Source of the DNA: Brachionus plicatilis
Lineage: Eukaryota > Rotifera > Eurotatoria > Ploima > Brachionidae
Assembly (NCBI GenBank): GCA_010279815.1
Contig: QEOQ01000204.1
Span: 694,297 to 758,296 of the forward strand
Length of the DNA: 64,000 bases
Direction of reading: 5' to 3'
Shown: positions 1 to 13,138 of the stretch, in pieces
Position numbering within the stretch: position 1 is the stretch's first letter
Layout of the letters: each line of letters starts with the position of its first letter
The notes under the pieces: generated by a model
What the model was told of the DNA's origin: nothing
Database searches by the model: none
The model's input: only the letters and a program-made list of their open reading frames with translations
Position numbers and translations under genes: made by a program

Positions 1-60
1 AAAATAAAATAAAAAAAGAAGCTACATAAATCATTTGTGATCACATTTACAGATTACAAT

Positions 61-3000
61 CTATTCGTCTGTTGATTGTCTTACACGTTTAGTATCCGAT
101 TCGGATTTTCCATTTTTTTTAATACTCAAATCAAGACCATGCTCATCATTTTCCCTCTTTTTTCCATTGTTGTTCGATTGAGACTTTTGCTGAGGCGTTT
201 TGACAGGCAACTTAGCTCCCGAGCTACCACCTGGCTTAGTCGACTTGCTCTTACTTTTTTCCTCATTTGTCGCATTGCTGCTAAACGAATTCAGCTGAGC
301 CAACGCACTGAACATGCTCGGATCGAGTGCTCCGCTCTGGGCCGACAGAGCGCTCAGTAGTTCAGCGGGAAGCTTGCTAAAGTCAGTGCCGGCCAGTCCG
401 AATGGCGGAGGCGGCATTAGACCGTGGGTCATGTTGGACATGTTGGCTCCGGCGCCAAAATTCATCAAATTGCTCATCAAAAAGCCCAGATCGGGATTGT
501 TGGCCATGTCAAGAGCATGGGACTGTTGCTGCTGGGCGGACGACAAATTGCTGGAGACGGACAAGGCCGGCGACAAGCTGTGTGCGCGGTCGGGCGATGG
601 TGATTTATTTTTGGCGTTTTTTTGACCAAATGGCCCGTTGAACATGAACGGATTGGCAGTTGGATTAAATTGGGAAAAGTTGATCATTTCTTGGAGAAGC
701 TTTTCCTGTTCCATCATGGAAGCGAGAGCTGTTAAGTTGTTGGCGTTGGCAGGGTCGAATTGGGACATGGCCGCGGCCAAACTGGAAAAATCCGGCTTGG
801 TCTCGTTTGCTTTGTTGGTGGGCTTGTGGGCGGACTTATGCTGTTCCGCTTTGGCCACTTTTGAGTGAGAATTTTTGGCCGACGGAGTCGAGTGCTTAGT
901 TTCTTTGTGGACGTCCGGCGTGGAAGATGAGCACGGCATGCTTTTTCTGCTCTCTGCTTTGCTCTTGCCGGCCGGCTTTGTTTCTTTGGCCTTGGGCGCC
1001 GGTGAGCTCAAGCCGCTGGACATGTTTTGCATGGCGGCCAATTGGCTGGTGAACTCGTCCAATTGGCTGATGTCGATGCCGGACGGCATTTTGGGCAAGT
1101 CCTTGAGAAAGTCCATGGGATTGGGCATTCCGGGCATGGGTGGCGCGAACGGCGGCAGCAAAAACGGGTTGAACGCGGCCGGGTTGCCGAACGGCATGTT
1201 GGACGCGCCCGACTGACCGGCCAATGCGGCAGCCATGAAGCCGGCCAGCGGATTGTTCATGTCGAGAGAGCCGCTCGTGTTGAACAGGTCGTTTAGTTGT
1301 TGATTGTTTGAGGCCGGCTTTGGGGTTTGTTTTGACTTTGGGCCGGAGCCGTTGGGCTTTGGCGTGGTGGACGGCGATGGCTGCACTGTTGACTTTTGAC
1401 ACTTGCTGCCGCTGCTCAGTCTAGATTTGACAATGTCGGGCATTTTGTTGCCAAATTTGGCACGGACCAAGTCGGAGCACGTGGTGTCGATGTAAATTTG
1501 TTCGTTTTTTTCCAAAAAGGACGCCAAGTGTTTGAACTGAGGCACTTTGGCCGAGTTGACGCGTTTGTTGGTCAATTTGTTGTAGAGAATGAGCTGGCCG
1601 TTTGAGGACGGGTTGGAGGAGCGGGCGGCCGACGAGGTGTTCGGCTCGGCCTGGTCGCTCTTTTTGGCATCGGCTTGACAAGTCTGAAAAGTGGAATTGT
1701 TCATGGTCATGTTGAGAATTTCTTGTTCGTCGGGCAAATAGTTTGGATGGGAGAGGAGCCAAAGGGGCAGCTCGGCTCGTTTGGGCGCCTTGGATCCGGT
1801 GAGCTTGGTGCCGTCGGTCATGTTTATGACGGCGATGCGTTCGTCGGGGTCCTGGCCCGAGGCCATGAAGAGAGCGGCCAGAGCGGCCAAGTCGTTGGGG
1901 TTCATGAGGGATGTGTGCGCGTCGTTGTTCTCTTTTTTGCGGCTCTTTCTGTTCGATGGTTTGGTGGTGGACGAGGACGAGGAGGATGCGTCGCTGTTCT
2001 CTGAGTCCAGCTGGGTTTTGGAGCGGCACGGCTTCGGTCGCATTATTTCGCCTGGCTCCAAAAATTTGCTCGTGTTATTTTCGTCGATGGCGTCCAGCGA
2101 CTTGAAGCCGTACTGGTCGTACTTGGGCGGACGGCCACGCTTCGGTCGGCTGCTGCCACTGCTGCCCTTGCCGTACTCGGAGTCGTTGTCGTGGCTCAAA
2201 TTGTCGTCGTCGTCCTCCACCGAACAATTGTCCGTCAAAAATATGTTCGGCGATTGCACCAGATTGCTTATGCTCAGCGGATTGCACACCGACAGCTGCG
2301 AGTTGGACGCCGACGGCAACAAGCCGTTCGGACACAGCTTTTGCGCCGGCCACTCGTCCGTCTCGAACAGCGTTATTATATTCTCCAGTCGGTTAAGTAT
2401 AACTCGGTCTTTTGGCCACAAGATCAATGGCACTGCGTCCAATTGAAAATATGAGTTGTCTTTTTTTTCATCATTTTTAAGGTCATGGTCATGCACGTCA
2501 ATTTTGGCGCCATTTTCATTTTTTGCGTCATTTTTGTGCTCATGTGTATTCACGTCAATTTTTATGTCATTTTCATTTTTTGCATCATTTTTGAGGTCAT
2601 GGTCATTGACGTCAATTTTTACGTCATTTTCATTTTTTGCGTCATTCTCGAGGTCATGGTCATCCACATCAATTTTTACATCATTTTCAAGGTCATGATC
2701 ATCAACGTCAATTTTTGTGTTGTTCTCATTTTTTACGTCACTTTTTAGGTCAAGGTCGTCGGGATCAATTTTTTCTTGGCCGCTCTTTTTCTCAGGCGAC
2801 ATCTCCTCGGTCTCATCAATGACCAACTCTTTTTGACTAGTGTCAATTATTTCCGACTTGTCCTCTTGTTTAACGTCGGTATCTTCCTTGTCAAACGATG
2901 ACGTCGCACAGTCCTTGTTCTTGTCTTTGTCTTCTTCTTTGTCTTCGTCTTTGTGTTGTTGCTTTTTGAACAAAGTTTGAATGCGGGCCTGATTTTGAAA

Positions 3001-6000
3001 ATAAAATTGAACGGGATCGATTATTTTGTGTTCTTGAATGGTGACATGTTTATTGTCTTGATCGATTAGACGCTCGATGTGTTTGGCGTAAGCAGCTAGA
3101 TCGGCCTTGAACGAAAATTGTTCATCGTTGTAAAAGTAGTGGTCAGATCTGGCGAGTCCGTGTTTGGCGGCCGCTAGCACAAGCTCTTTGTCGTGTTTTC
3201 CCGGCACGTACCAATCGGGCAAGTCGGCCGTGAACGTACACTTGGAAATTTTTTGGTCGAACGCGTCCGATTTGAGTATCTGCAAGCGCAGCTTGTTCAT
3301 CATGTCGATGCGTTGTAGGCAACGGGTGGCCCTTTCCTCGCTGATCGGCTCGACGGGCACTTCGATCACGGGCGCCGAATCCTCGTCGCTCAGCTTGCCC
3401 GCCACCTTTTTGCACATGTAAACAAACGACAAATAATAGTCGGTGAGAGTGTCGTCCAGCTTGCGCTCCAATTGACCAATCTCTCTGAATTTGTCCCACG
3501 AAAACAACAAGTTGTCCTTGTCCAGACAATCGACGCCAAACACCGATATGGTCTTGTAGAAATTTTGCTCTTCTCGTCGCGACCACTTAGTCTGCTTTTC
3601 CATTTGTTTCGCCTGGGCTCTCTCTTGACTCACGGCCATTTTGGACAAGCGTTTCTCTTGGCGTTCTGCATTCCGCTTTGACACCAGCTGTTCCTGTTTC
3701 TTGCTCTTTTGCACGGTGGCTATGAGCCGCCGCAGACGATTGTTCATCTCGGACACACTCGGAAACTTTTTCCACTCGACATTGGCCGCGCTCTCCTCGC
3801 CGGTCCTGTTCAGTAGCTCGTGCGTGTCCATGTCGCCGCGCTCCTCGTTGTTCTGCTCGGCCAGCAAGTCCTGATGATCGGGCGGCCCGCACAGACTCAA
3901 AAAGACGAGCTTGGGGTCCGATCGCATCAAATTGTACTTTTCGAAGCCGTGCTTGTAGACGCCGAGCACCAACGAGCTGTCGCATGCTTTGTCCCACCAG
4001 TCGGCGGGCAAATCGAACTGAACGTCGGGCAGCGCCAGATCGACGGTGTGGTGGGCGATATGGGCGTCGTCCGCATCCAGCCTGGCCGCGTACTCGTCGC
4101 CCAACATTTCGCTCTTGATGTAGAAGAGCATGCGCAAGCGTAGCAGTATTTTGTTAGCTTGTTTGATCAGGTGTTTTTTGTAGTTTTCGTCGCCGAGCAG
4201 CTCTTCGGCGTTTTTGGCCCATTCGAGTTGGGCGTCGGCGTCGTGCGACTCTTGATTGAGGGGCCGGGGACGGCGGCCGCGTACCACCGGCGCCGCCAGA
4301 CCCTGGTGGTTTTTGAGGTCGGCAAAGTTGGACTTGGACGGATCGATCAAGTCGAGAACAAATTGTTTGATGGTGTCGTCGCCGGTGTAGTTTTTGATGG
4401 TGAAGGCGATGATGGTGCGCGACAGGTTTTCGACGTCTTGTTCGCTTTGGACCTGGGCGCCACGTCTCTTCGACGACAATTCCAAGTTGTCGAGTATTTT
4501 GGACCATCGGGACCAGCCGAAGATCAAGAGCAGCTTTTCGACTTTGTAGCACTCTTCGCGCGTCCACACACTCGGCTCTTCGTCGTCTTCGTTGGCGGTG
4601 GCGGCGGCGGCGTCGTCGCAGCCCTTGAAGGGAGCGTCGTCGGTGCCCGGCCGTCCGCGCCTCTTTTTGCGCTTTTTGTCGCCCCGGTGCTCCTTGGTCT
4701 CGTCCGAGTCCGACGACGAATAGTCCGACTCGTCCATGACGTCATCGGGTCCGCCGTACCGCCGCGTTTGAGTGCGTCGGCGCGGCTCGTAGATTATTCG
4801 CTCGTCCTTGGGATTTAGCTTGTCCTCCAGGTCGATTTCGGCCTTTTTGGCCCATTTTTGCCAAAAGTCCGGGTCGTCGAGAGCGATGTCGCTCGTTTCG
4901 CTTGTCTGAAAGCTGGCCTTGGAAAAGGTGGAGCCCTTTTGGCCGCCCTCAATTTGAATGACAGTGGAACGCTGCTGAAGAATTTTTTCGATGTCTTCTT
5001 CGCAAAATTTGTCCGCAGCCGTGTCGTCTTCCATGAGAGCGCCGTACGCGCCTTTTTTCAACAAGTCTTCGATTTCCTTCTTGGTCATTTGGGAGTTTTG
5101 GCCTGCGGCCGCGTTAAATTTGTCTTCGTTGCGCATCGACTGCAAAATGGCCTTGTCTAGGCCCAGTTTGAGCGATGCCCGGTCGAACATCTCTCGTTCG
5201 TAAGTGTTGCGAGTGACCAGTCGATAGATTTTGACCGATTTTTGCTGGCCGATTCGGTGGACGCGAGCCTGCGCTTGCAAGTCGTTTTGAGGGTTCCAGT
5301 CCGAGTCGTAGATGATTACTGTGTCGGCGGCCGTCAAATTGATGCCTAGGCCGCCCGCTCTCGTGCAAAGTAGAAACGCGAATCGGTCCGAGTCCGGCTT
5401 GGAGTAGCGGTCGATGGCTTCTTGGCGCGCTTCGCCCCGAATTCGACCGTCCAAACGCTCGTACGTGAACCTCATTTGGATCAGATAGTCTTCCAGTATG
5501 TCCAGCACGCGGATCATCTGAGAGAATATTAGGACTCGGTGACCGCCTGCTTTCAGCTTTGGCAACAGCTTGTCGACCAGCACTAGCTTGCCAGACGCCT
5601 GCACCATCGCTTGGAGGCTGGCTCTTTCTTGGTTCTCGATTCTGTAGCGTTCCATATACTCGGCTATTATTTGATCCTCGGCACCTTTAAAAAGAAGACA
5701 GTGTCATTAAAAATTTCTGATAATGCTTAAATGACAAAAAATTTTTTAGGTCTTGTCTTTAATGGAATGGTGCAGCTAATACTTTACACTCACCATTCAC
5801 TAGCAGTTAAAAAGATTGAAGATTTTTAAGTCTCCTTTTTTTTTTTTTTAAGTATTTGGAGTTTTTAAAATTATATTGTATAATAAGATTTTTTTTTATT
5901 CATATATTTTTTCTGATAATTTTACAATTTTTTGTTGAAGATTTTAAATATTTTTGAAATTTAAGGCTTCCCTTTTTTTTATTGAATATTTCGCAACCAT

Positions 6001-9000
6001 TTTTTTCGAAAACTTCAAAAATAATCATCCAAATTCCCCGAATTTTTTTAAGTCACCCCTTTACCTCCGGCGGTTAATTGTGTGAGGTCCAAAGGCATAT
6101 CCTGAAATACTCTAATATCAAAGCATATCCTAATATCCAAAAATTCTGAAAATATTCACATATTTACTTGAACATGTGCTGAAACCAACAGTGGAAATTA
6201 GACCTTAAGTTATACTATGGATCTTTAAAATTGTTTTTGCCGAATTACTAATCCGAGACTTTTTCACCTCATTAGACGTAATCAAACTTTAAAATTTTTT
6301 TTTAAATATATCACATATATCATTCGATTCCTCTCTTCGAGTTCTTCATGTTAACATAAATTTTTTGTAAAATATAGTTTAAAATGAAGAAGATATAGCA
6401 GTTTTTCAAATTTGGCCACTCTGTTGACACATAACCACTTTAGACGTTCATAAGCATAACAAAATTGAATTTTATTGGAAAAAAGATAAATCTTAAAAAT
6501 TTTGGAAAATCCTCAACTTTTTCTGAATATTTCAAAATCATACTGAAGAATAGCACAAATATACAAAATGTCAACAAAAAAATCTCTTTTTTCACAAGTG
6601 GTCTCTTATAATTGAAATTTTTACTTTTTATTTTTTAAATTGTTAGTTTAATATTTTGAAGTAAGTGTTAAAATTTGGGCCTTATTATGAGGTCAAATAA
6701 TATTGTTTTGTTTTTAATTCACTTTTTTGATTTCTTTTACTCAAAAATATTTTTTTTCTAGTTCGTTCCACAAATTAAAAAATTCTTCTTCTAACAAAAA
6801 AAAAAAATTTAAATTTTTATTTCTATAATAATACGGATTATTAAAATTCTATTTATATACTTTAAAATTATTTAAAAGAAAAAAATTGTTTAACATGTAA
6901 TGTAGATTTAAAAAATAAAAAATAATTTGAAAAAAATCTTCTCAATCCATTGATAAAATCGATTTTTATATTTAAATGTATTAACTGAATTTTTGTGAAG
7001 TTTATTTGAATTTTTTTATTTCAAAAGTATTTGTATCTAGCATTCAAATTAAATTTAAAAAAGAAATTGAATAATTAATTCTAAATAAGTAATAAAATAA
7101 AAAAAAAACTACAACAAAATCAGATAAATAAATTAAAAATAGATTTTATCAATGGATTGAGAAAATGTTTTTTTTAATTTTTTTTTATTTTTTAAATCTA
7201 GATAACATGTTAATGATGTTACATTAAAATTATCAAAATTAAATCAAAGATTTTTTTTAATATTTAAAGATAAACTTTTTGAATTGAAATGATATTTTAA
7301 ATGGACCATCAACTTCAAGATGCCTATGAATATTCAAATTTAAATTTTTAACTCTCTTCTAGATCAAAATTAAGTCTCAAAATCTAAAAAATCAAGCCAG
7401 CCAAACTAATAAATTTAGTAATAATTATCAGCTGACACTAAAAATTTTGAATTAATTTTCAATTATTGACCATCAAACAACTAATAACTTGATACAATTA
7501 TTTTTTTATTGATAAAAATTTGAAAATTTTAAATATGTAAATACTTTTATTTATACGGGATTCAATTAAACTAAAATAAACGAATTTAGAAAAAAAAAAA
7601 AAAAAAATTCAATTTAATACCATATGACTTGATCCCTTTAATTGATTTTATTATTAAGTTAGTGGATAAAAAAGTTGGTTCTGTTAATGATGATGATGAA
7701 AAACAATAAAAAAAAATTAAATGCAGAGACATAATTTTTTATAAAAATTTTTCAATCACGATTATCAACAAGAGAGAGAGAGAGAGTGAGAGAGAGGCTA
7801 ACAATTAAAAAAAAATTAAATCCAACAAACTTACCGTCAATTAAATAGGGATGATTGCAGCATTTTCTGAGCTCCATCATAGTGTTCATTAGATTGGGCA
7901 CATTGGCACTGGAAGCGCCTCGGGTCAAAAATTGAAAATTCCTCTCCAAAATAGCTCTGTAGTATTTTTTTTGCGTATTGGTTAGCTCTACTTCGACAAT
8001 GGTCTCCTCTTTTGGCTTTAAATTTTTTTCCACATCCTCTTTGAGCCGTCTCAACATCATTGGCTTGAGAACAGCCTGCAAACTTTGAACCTGCACATCT
8101 GTCTTCAATTCACCGTACTCTTGCATGAACTCGGCCGACGAGTGAAACTGCTGCGGCTCCAAAAAGTTCAACAAACTAAACAACTCTTCGACATTGTTCT
8201 GGAGCGGCGTGCCAGTCAACAGCACCTTGTGCTCAATGTCCATGTAGCGCAGTCCTTCGATGAGCTTACAATTTTTGTTCTTGAGCCTGTGGGCCTCGTC
8301 GATGATCAAATTGCGCCATTTAAACGAGCAAAATAGCGGCACATCGGACATCAACACTTCGTAGGTGGTGATCAGCGCGTTGAACTTGACTATTTTTTTA
8401 CTCTTGCTTCCATCGGCCTCTTTGAAATAGAATTCGTAGTCTTGGATCATTTGTCGCGAGATTGTGGAGCCGTGGTAAACAATCACATTGAAGTCGGTCC
8501 ACGTCTCGAACTCTCTGATCCAATTGCCAATGGTGGACAACGGCACCAGAATCAACGAGGGCCCTGTGATGCCGTAGTAGGCCACTTCTTGCAAAAAAGT
8601 AATCGACTGCACCGTTTTGCCAAGGCCCATTTCGTCTGCCAGGATACAATTTCGGCCATTGAGCCAACAAAAAATGAGCCAATTGATGCCTTCGAGCTGA
8701 TACTCTCTGATTCGATTGTCATTTTTGTAGATCCGCGACTGGCTCAGCTTGTTCCATCGGTCCACTTTGGGCTTGCACACGTGCTTCAAATGAATGTCCG
8801 CCACCATTGTGTTTATTTGCCGGAATCGTTCGATTTTTTTCACGTTTTTTATGTCGGACTCGAGCTCCCAGCTGGACTCGTCGTACGCCAGCGCTTTCCA
8901 CTTGACCAAAAAATACTTGAGTCGATTGCCCGGCTTTTGCAGGTCGTCGGCCTCGTACTCGTCCAGTATGCGGTCTATGATCACGTAGTCCGGATTGAAG

Positions 9001-12000
9001 AGCTCGTCGTAGTCGTTGTTGTAGCCATTGTGGCTGTTGTTGGTGTCCGGATCGTCCCAGTCGTACACTTGGCTCTGTTGTTTTTTCACTCTGAATCGCT
9101 TTATTTTTTGGTCGATTCTCTTGTCGCTGTAGAAGAGCTCGTCACGTGACCGCCATTCGCAGTGCAAATAGGACAAATTTTTGTACTTTACATAGAACTC
9201 TTCGACTTCGAGCTCTCCGTCGGTCTCATATTCGCTCGCCTCTTCTTCTAGCTCTTCCTGGTCGTCATTTTCTTTCTTTTCGCCTCTTTCCTCGCTCTTG
9301 CTCTCTTCCAAATTTTCCTTGTTCTCTTCGCCAGCGGTCGCCACCGTCGCCGCCGCCACCGCCGCCTCACTCAACTCCATTTTGTCGTCGCCACTCTCCA
9401 CCGGCTCTCTCTCACCTTGGGCCTTCTCTCCGGTCTCGTTGCTTGTCTTCTCTATTCTGCGTCTAGTCTTGCGCTTAAAAAGTCTGATGCCCAAAATTTT
9501 GTCCACTACCAAAGTGTCGCTAGTGGCAAATTCAATGTTTCCTTTTTTCTGGCTGCTCTCGGCCACTTGGTCGTCATTGGACGGTGGTGGCGCGGGCAGC
9601 AGCAAATCTTCGTCCTTGATGGCCGTGTCGGAATACTTTTGACGCTTGACACATCTGGTCGAGCGTCTCTTTTCGCCGGCCTGCAACAACTTGGCAGTGG
9701 TCTCGTCACTTTGAACCTCGTCGCCAACAGCGCCATTTGTCGTGTCCTCTTGACTATTGATCTCTTCGCGTTTCGCTCTGCTCACAACTGCCGGCGACAG
9801 TTCGAAGCCGTCCGAGTCGTCCGACTCGGCCTCTTCGTCCGACGACGTTTTCTTGCGCTTTTTTCTCTTGTTTTTTTGCATCAATTTAACAAAGGCCGAC
9901 TTGCGTCTAGCTCGACTGGCCGCCGAGACCACAAAGCTCGAGTCTTTTTTGCGCGATTTTTTCTCGTCGTCGCCGCCACCGCCATAATAGTCCGGCTGCA
10001 CGGTCTCAACAGTGGCCGTGGTGTCCTGAGTGGACTCGTTTTGAGGTAGATTTTTGATTTTTTTTCTCGTGTATTTTCTTTTTTTGCGCGTGGCGTCCAC
10101 TTGGGCGTCGCCCTGTTCCTTTTTCTTTTTTGACCGGCTCTTTTTGGGTTGTTCGACGCGGCCCTCGTCGTCCTTGGAGTCGGAGGCGTCAAAGTCCGAG
10201 TCTTTTTTGTCGTCGTCATTGTCGTCGTCGTCGTCGGCCGGCTCCGATTCCGACGCCGACAAATCTTTCATTTTGTATTTTTTCATGAAGTCGTCTATGG
10301 TGGCGTCAATTTTGGACTGGGTCGACGCCGACACGCTCTCCTCCTCCACTTTGGGCTTGATGGCGCGCACTTTTTTGGGCGATTGAGCGGCCGCGTTCTC
10401 GGCCCCGTTCTGCGCCGAGCTGGCATCTGGCTTGGGCAAGATGGGCGCGAACACGGGCGCCACAGCCGGCTGCGGCTTTATGTTGAACTGACTCTGATTG
10501 AAGACTTGTGGCGGATAGAGGACAGGCGCTGGCGTAGCGACCGCCGCTTTCTGCAACACTGGCGGGTACGCGGACTGAACTGGCGTGATCACCATTGGTC
10601 TGTGCTGAGCTGGCTGAGACGGTGGCTGAGGCGGTGCATAGCAGGTTCCGTTGGGCACGGATGTTTGTGGCGAGAGAGCCGTGTCAACTTCTTTGTCCGG
10701 AATGCGCTGTTTGTTTTCTTCGTCATTGTTAGTGTTGCTGGGCGACGATGTGTCCGAGCTTTTTGATTTTGTTTTTGATCTGGAGCGCTTGGGTGTTAGA
10801 TCGGCCGTTTGTGGCGATAGACTGTTCTGCGGCGATATTTGACTGATGGATGATGGCGCTGGCTTGCCTTCCATTTCGGGCGAGTTCGTCACAGATACTG
10901 GCTGAGCAAAATTGGAGTAATTTTGCGCGTTCATTCTCGTGGGTGTATTCATGACCGGGTATTGGTTAGATGCGCTAAAATTTGACGTATAGTACGGGCT
11001 GTATTGCTGCTGCTGCTGTTGTTGCTGCTGTTGTTGCTGCTGTTGCTGCTGCTGTTGCTGTTGTTGAGGGTTGCTTTGATAATAGGTCTGATTGGGACTA
11101 GTTTGCTGCTGGTTTAGGGCGTAAGCGTTTGACTGGTACATGTTGGCGGCAGGGGGCATGTTCGGGTTGATTTTGTTGGGCGATGCTTGGTACTGGTTGG
11201 GCATTAGTTGAGCGCGCGGTTGACCCTGATTGGCATAGACTTGAGCAGTGTACGGTTGTTGCATGTGCGGCGGCAGCGAGGACAATTTTTGGCTGTTCTG
11301 GTAGGGCATTTGCATGGCATAAGTGGATGGTTGGTTGGCGGTGGGCTGAATTTGAGCGGCGGAATGTGGCATCAATTTTTGGCCCTGGTACTGGGGCGGG
11401 GGCATCGGGTAGCTTTGATTGGGCTGTATGGGCAGCTGGGGCGAGACTGGCGGCGGCGACGGCTTCGGACTTTGGCCGAACTGGTTCATTTGCTTGAAGT
11501 TGGGAGTTTGTTGGTTTTGGCCCATGATGACGGGCTTGGTGTAGGGGCCGGCGTTTGGCCCAGCGCCGGCCGCCTGCTGACCGCCGTACTGGGACCAGGG
11601 CGGCTGGCCTTGGCCGCCCATGAACTGGCTGCCTTTGGCCAAATTGAAATTTGCCGGATTGGCGGCGTTGGGCGGCGCCGCTTGGCCATTGTGATTCGGC
11701 GCCATGCTGTGCATGTACTGCATTTGTTTCATGGGCTGCATCGGCATTTGCTGATTGCCGTAGTACTGGTTCTGGGCCATGTAGTTCATTTGATGCTGCT
11801 GCTGCTGGTGCGCGGGCATGAGTGGCGCGCTCTGGTTCAGTTGATTCACCGAATGGTACATGCCTGGCGCGTACGGCTGACTAGACTGGTACACTTGAGG
11901 ACTGATTTGGTCGTTGGGCGCTGAGGATGGGTTGGCGGCCGACTGAGCACTGTTGGACGCTGACGTCGTTGTGCTTGATAGTTCGCTGAGCAAAGTGTCT

Positions 12001-12038
12001 GTGTCCGTGTTCGTATCGAATAGACTCTTATACTCCAT
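61..12038 (-). CDS. CHD6-9/kismet-type chromodomain helicase, two exons
   Basis: ATP-dependent nucleosome remodeller acting on chromatin in the nucleus. Exon 1 is 7835-12038 and exon 2 is 61-5684; the junction completes a glycine codon (LID-G-AED) and the total, 9,828 nt, gives 3,275 residues. Domains in order: Q/P/M-rich N-terminus with a polyQ tract near 325-345; charged region; chromodomain 1 (about 943-982) and 2 (1016-1074); SNF2 ATPase with Walker A DEMGLGKT at 1135 and DEAH box at 1247; helicase C-lobe (about 1431-1586) with [19 protein letters not shown]-like region from 1772; an acidic 19-residue repeat block (about 2374-2477); two BRK-like domains (about 2682-2722 and 2763-2804); and a tail with [10 protein letters not shown], as in vertebrate CHD7-9. 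The paired BRK domains and tandem chromodomains place it in CHD subfamily III. Its exons are far more GC-rich than neighbouring genes. Which vertebrate CHD it matches best cannot be told, because invertebrates usually have one kismet gene. Confidence 0.96.
2458..2770 (-). repeat. Coding minisatellite (57-bp / 19-residue units) in CHD exon 2
   Basis: About five tandem copies of a 19-residue unit of the form [18 protein letters not shown], encoded by 57-bp repeats. One copy is 18 bp shorter, having lost the AKNEND part. The frame is preserved throughout. The block is strongly acidic and lies in a linker between the SANT/SLIDE region and the BRK domains, so it is probably a fast-evolving disordered segment. 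Confidence 0.9.
6894..7209. mobile_element. TTAA-flanked inverted-repeat MITE in the CHD intron
   Basis: Two arms of roughly 67 bp (6894-6960 and 7142-7209) are near-perfect reverse complements, including 22 identical bases ending in CCATTGATAAAATC. The arms begin CATGTWAT and are bordered on both outer sides by TTAA (6890-6893, 7210-7213), the target preferred by piggyBac and Kolobok transposons. The 180-bp centre has no coding capacity. Because TTAA is self-complementary it could simply be part of the inverted repeat, so the superfamily is open. Confidence 0.7.
7771..7796. repeat. (GA)n microsatellite
   Basis: Alternating AG/GA dinucleotides with one GT interruption. It lies about 40 bp inside the 5' end of the CHD intron as transcribed, where it reads as a CT-rich stretch. 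Confidence 0.9.
11004..11066 (-). repeat. Polyglutamine tract in CHD exon 1
   Basis: Twenty-one consecutive glutamine codons mixing CAG and CAA, within the Q/P/M-rich N-terminal region of the CHD protein. The mixed codons suggest a long-standing tract rather than a recent pure CAG expansion. Confidence 0.95.
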
Positions 12039-12568
12039 TGTCTATTTCTGACCTTTATTTATAGACCTTTTTATTCTTGGCTTGTTTGTTTATTTCTTGT
12101 GTTTGTGTCGAGTTCAAATGAAGGCTATTTACATGACATGAGACTTTTAAAATAAAAACAAATTTTTCATAAAAACCAAAAAGCGTTCGAATTATTCTCT
12201 TATTATATAACAAAATAATTTTCTTATTTCCAATTTCTTTTGCTTAAAAAAATCTAAACAAAATGTTTAAAAAATTAGCTTGTATCGAAGTTAACTTTAC
12301 CTTACAAAAAAAAAATTGATTCAATTTGTTCAAAATTGAATAGGAAAATTATGTGAATTTTTTTCACTCACTCAATATGACTGCTAGGACAGAGAAAAAA
12401 ATCATTTTTCATTCACCTGGCCAAATTTAGTAATAATTTCATAAAAAAGCCGAAAATCCATTTATTTGGCAAAAACTGTAAAAAACATAAATTTGACAGA
12501 CCACTTATCTCTTGCTGATCGATGCAAAATTTTAATTTTTATACAATAAAAAAAAGGAAGAATTTTAA

Positions 12569-13138
12569 CACTAGAAGCACCAAAACGAGTCATTTTGACT
12601 CGTTATGAAAATTAAGGAATAAATCATTTATTTTATGTTCAAATTTATTTAAATTATTAATTTAATTGAATAAAAATAGTAAATTAATAAATTTTAGTCT
12701 TTTCTTAGGCCTTATAGAATATCCATGGTCAATCGCACATTTTACAAATACTCTCTATTTCTTTTGTACAAAATTCACCCCTGCTTTTTTACATTTTGAA
12801 CAAAAATTTGTCGCTTTCTAATTACCACATAAACGAATTTGAACAAAATTTTTTTTTTTGGATTTTAGAAAGTTATTCTTATTTTAAATGCTGAAAAAAA
12901 AATTATCCCCCAAAAAAATACTTAGATTTTAGCGGCCAAACACCGAAAAAAGAGTCATTTTGACTCGTTGGTGCTTCTAGAAGTATATACTTGATTTGGC
13001 ACAAAGACAAATTTTTTTGAATTTAAATTTAGTTAATTTAGAAAGTTATTCTTAAGTTGAATAAAAATATTATGCTCAAATAATTGACTTTGATTTTAGC
13101 GGCCAAAAATCGTAAAAGAGTCGTTGGTGCTTCTAGTG
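12569..13138. mobile_element. Non-autonomous piggyBac-like element with TTAA target duplication
   Basis: A 570-bp element. Its left end begins CACTAGAAGCACCAA and its right end finishes TTGGTGCTTCTAGTG, and both are flanked by TTAA (12565-12568 and 13139-13142), the piggyBac signature. Just inside the left terminal repeat is the small palindrome GAGTCATTTTGACTC. The right end is duplicated: an internal copy at about 12860-12983 carries the same TAGCGGCCAAA...GTGCTTCTAG arrangement as the terminal copy at about 13018-13138. There is no transposase reading frame. Related solo ends lie at 56933-57010. Confidence 0.82.

Larger units (their letters stand above)
5685..7834 (-). other. Single intron of the CHD gene
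   Basis: Intron of 2,150 bp with donor G/GTAAGT (exon ends at 7835) and acceptor TTTAAAG (exon resumes at 5684), phase 1. It interrupts the ATPase between the two helicase lobes, just after HPYLID. The content is AT-rich with no open reading frame; it holds the GA microsatellite at 7771-7796 and the inverted-repeat element at 6894-7209. Confidence 0.93.

Noticed and set aside
1781..2446. Plus-strand open frame of about 221 codons inside the CHD gene
   Set aside because: Antisense shadow of the GC-rich CHD coding frame. The same holds for the plus-strand frames at 8442-9149, 10149-10766, 11208-11924 and the off-frame minus-strand ones at 896-1402 and 1421-2029.
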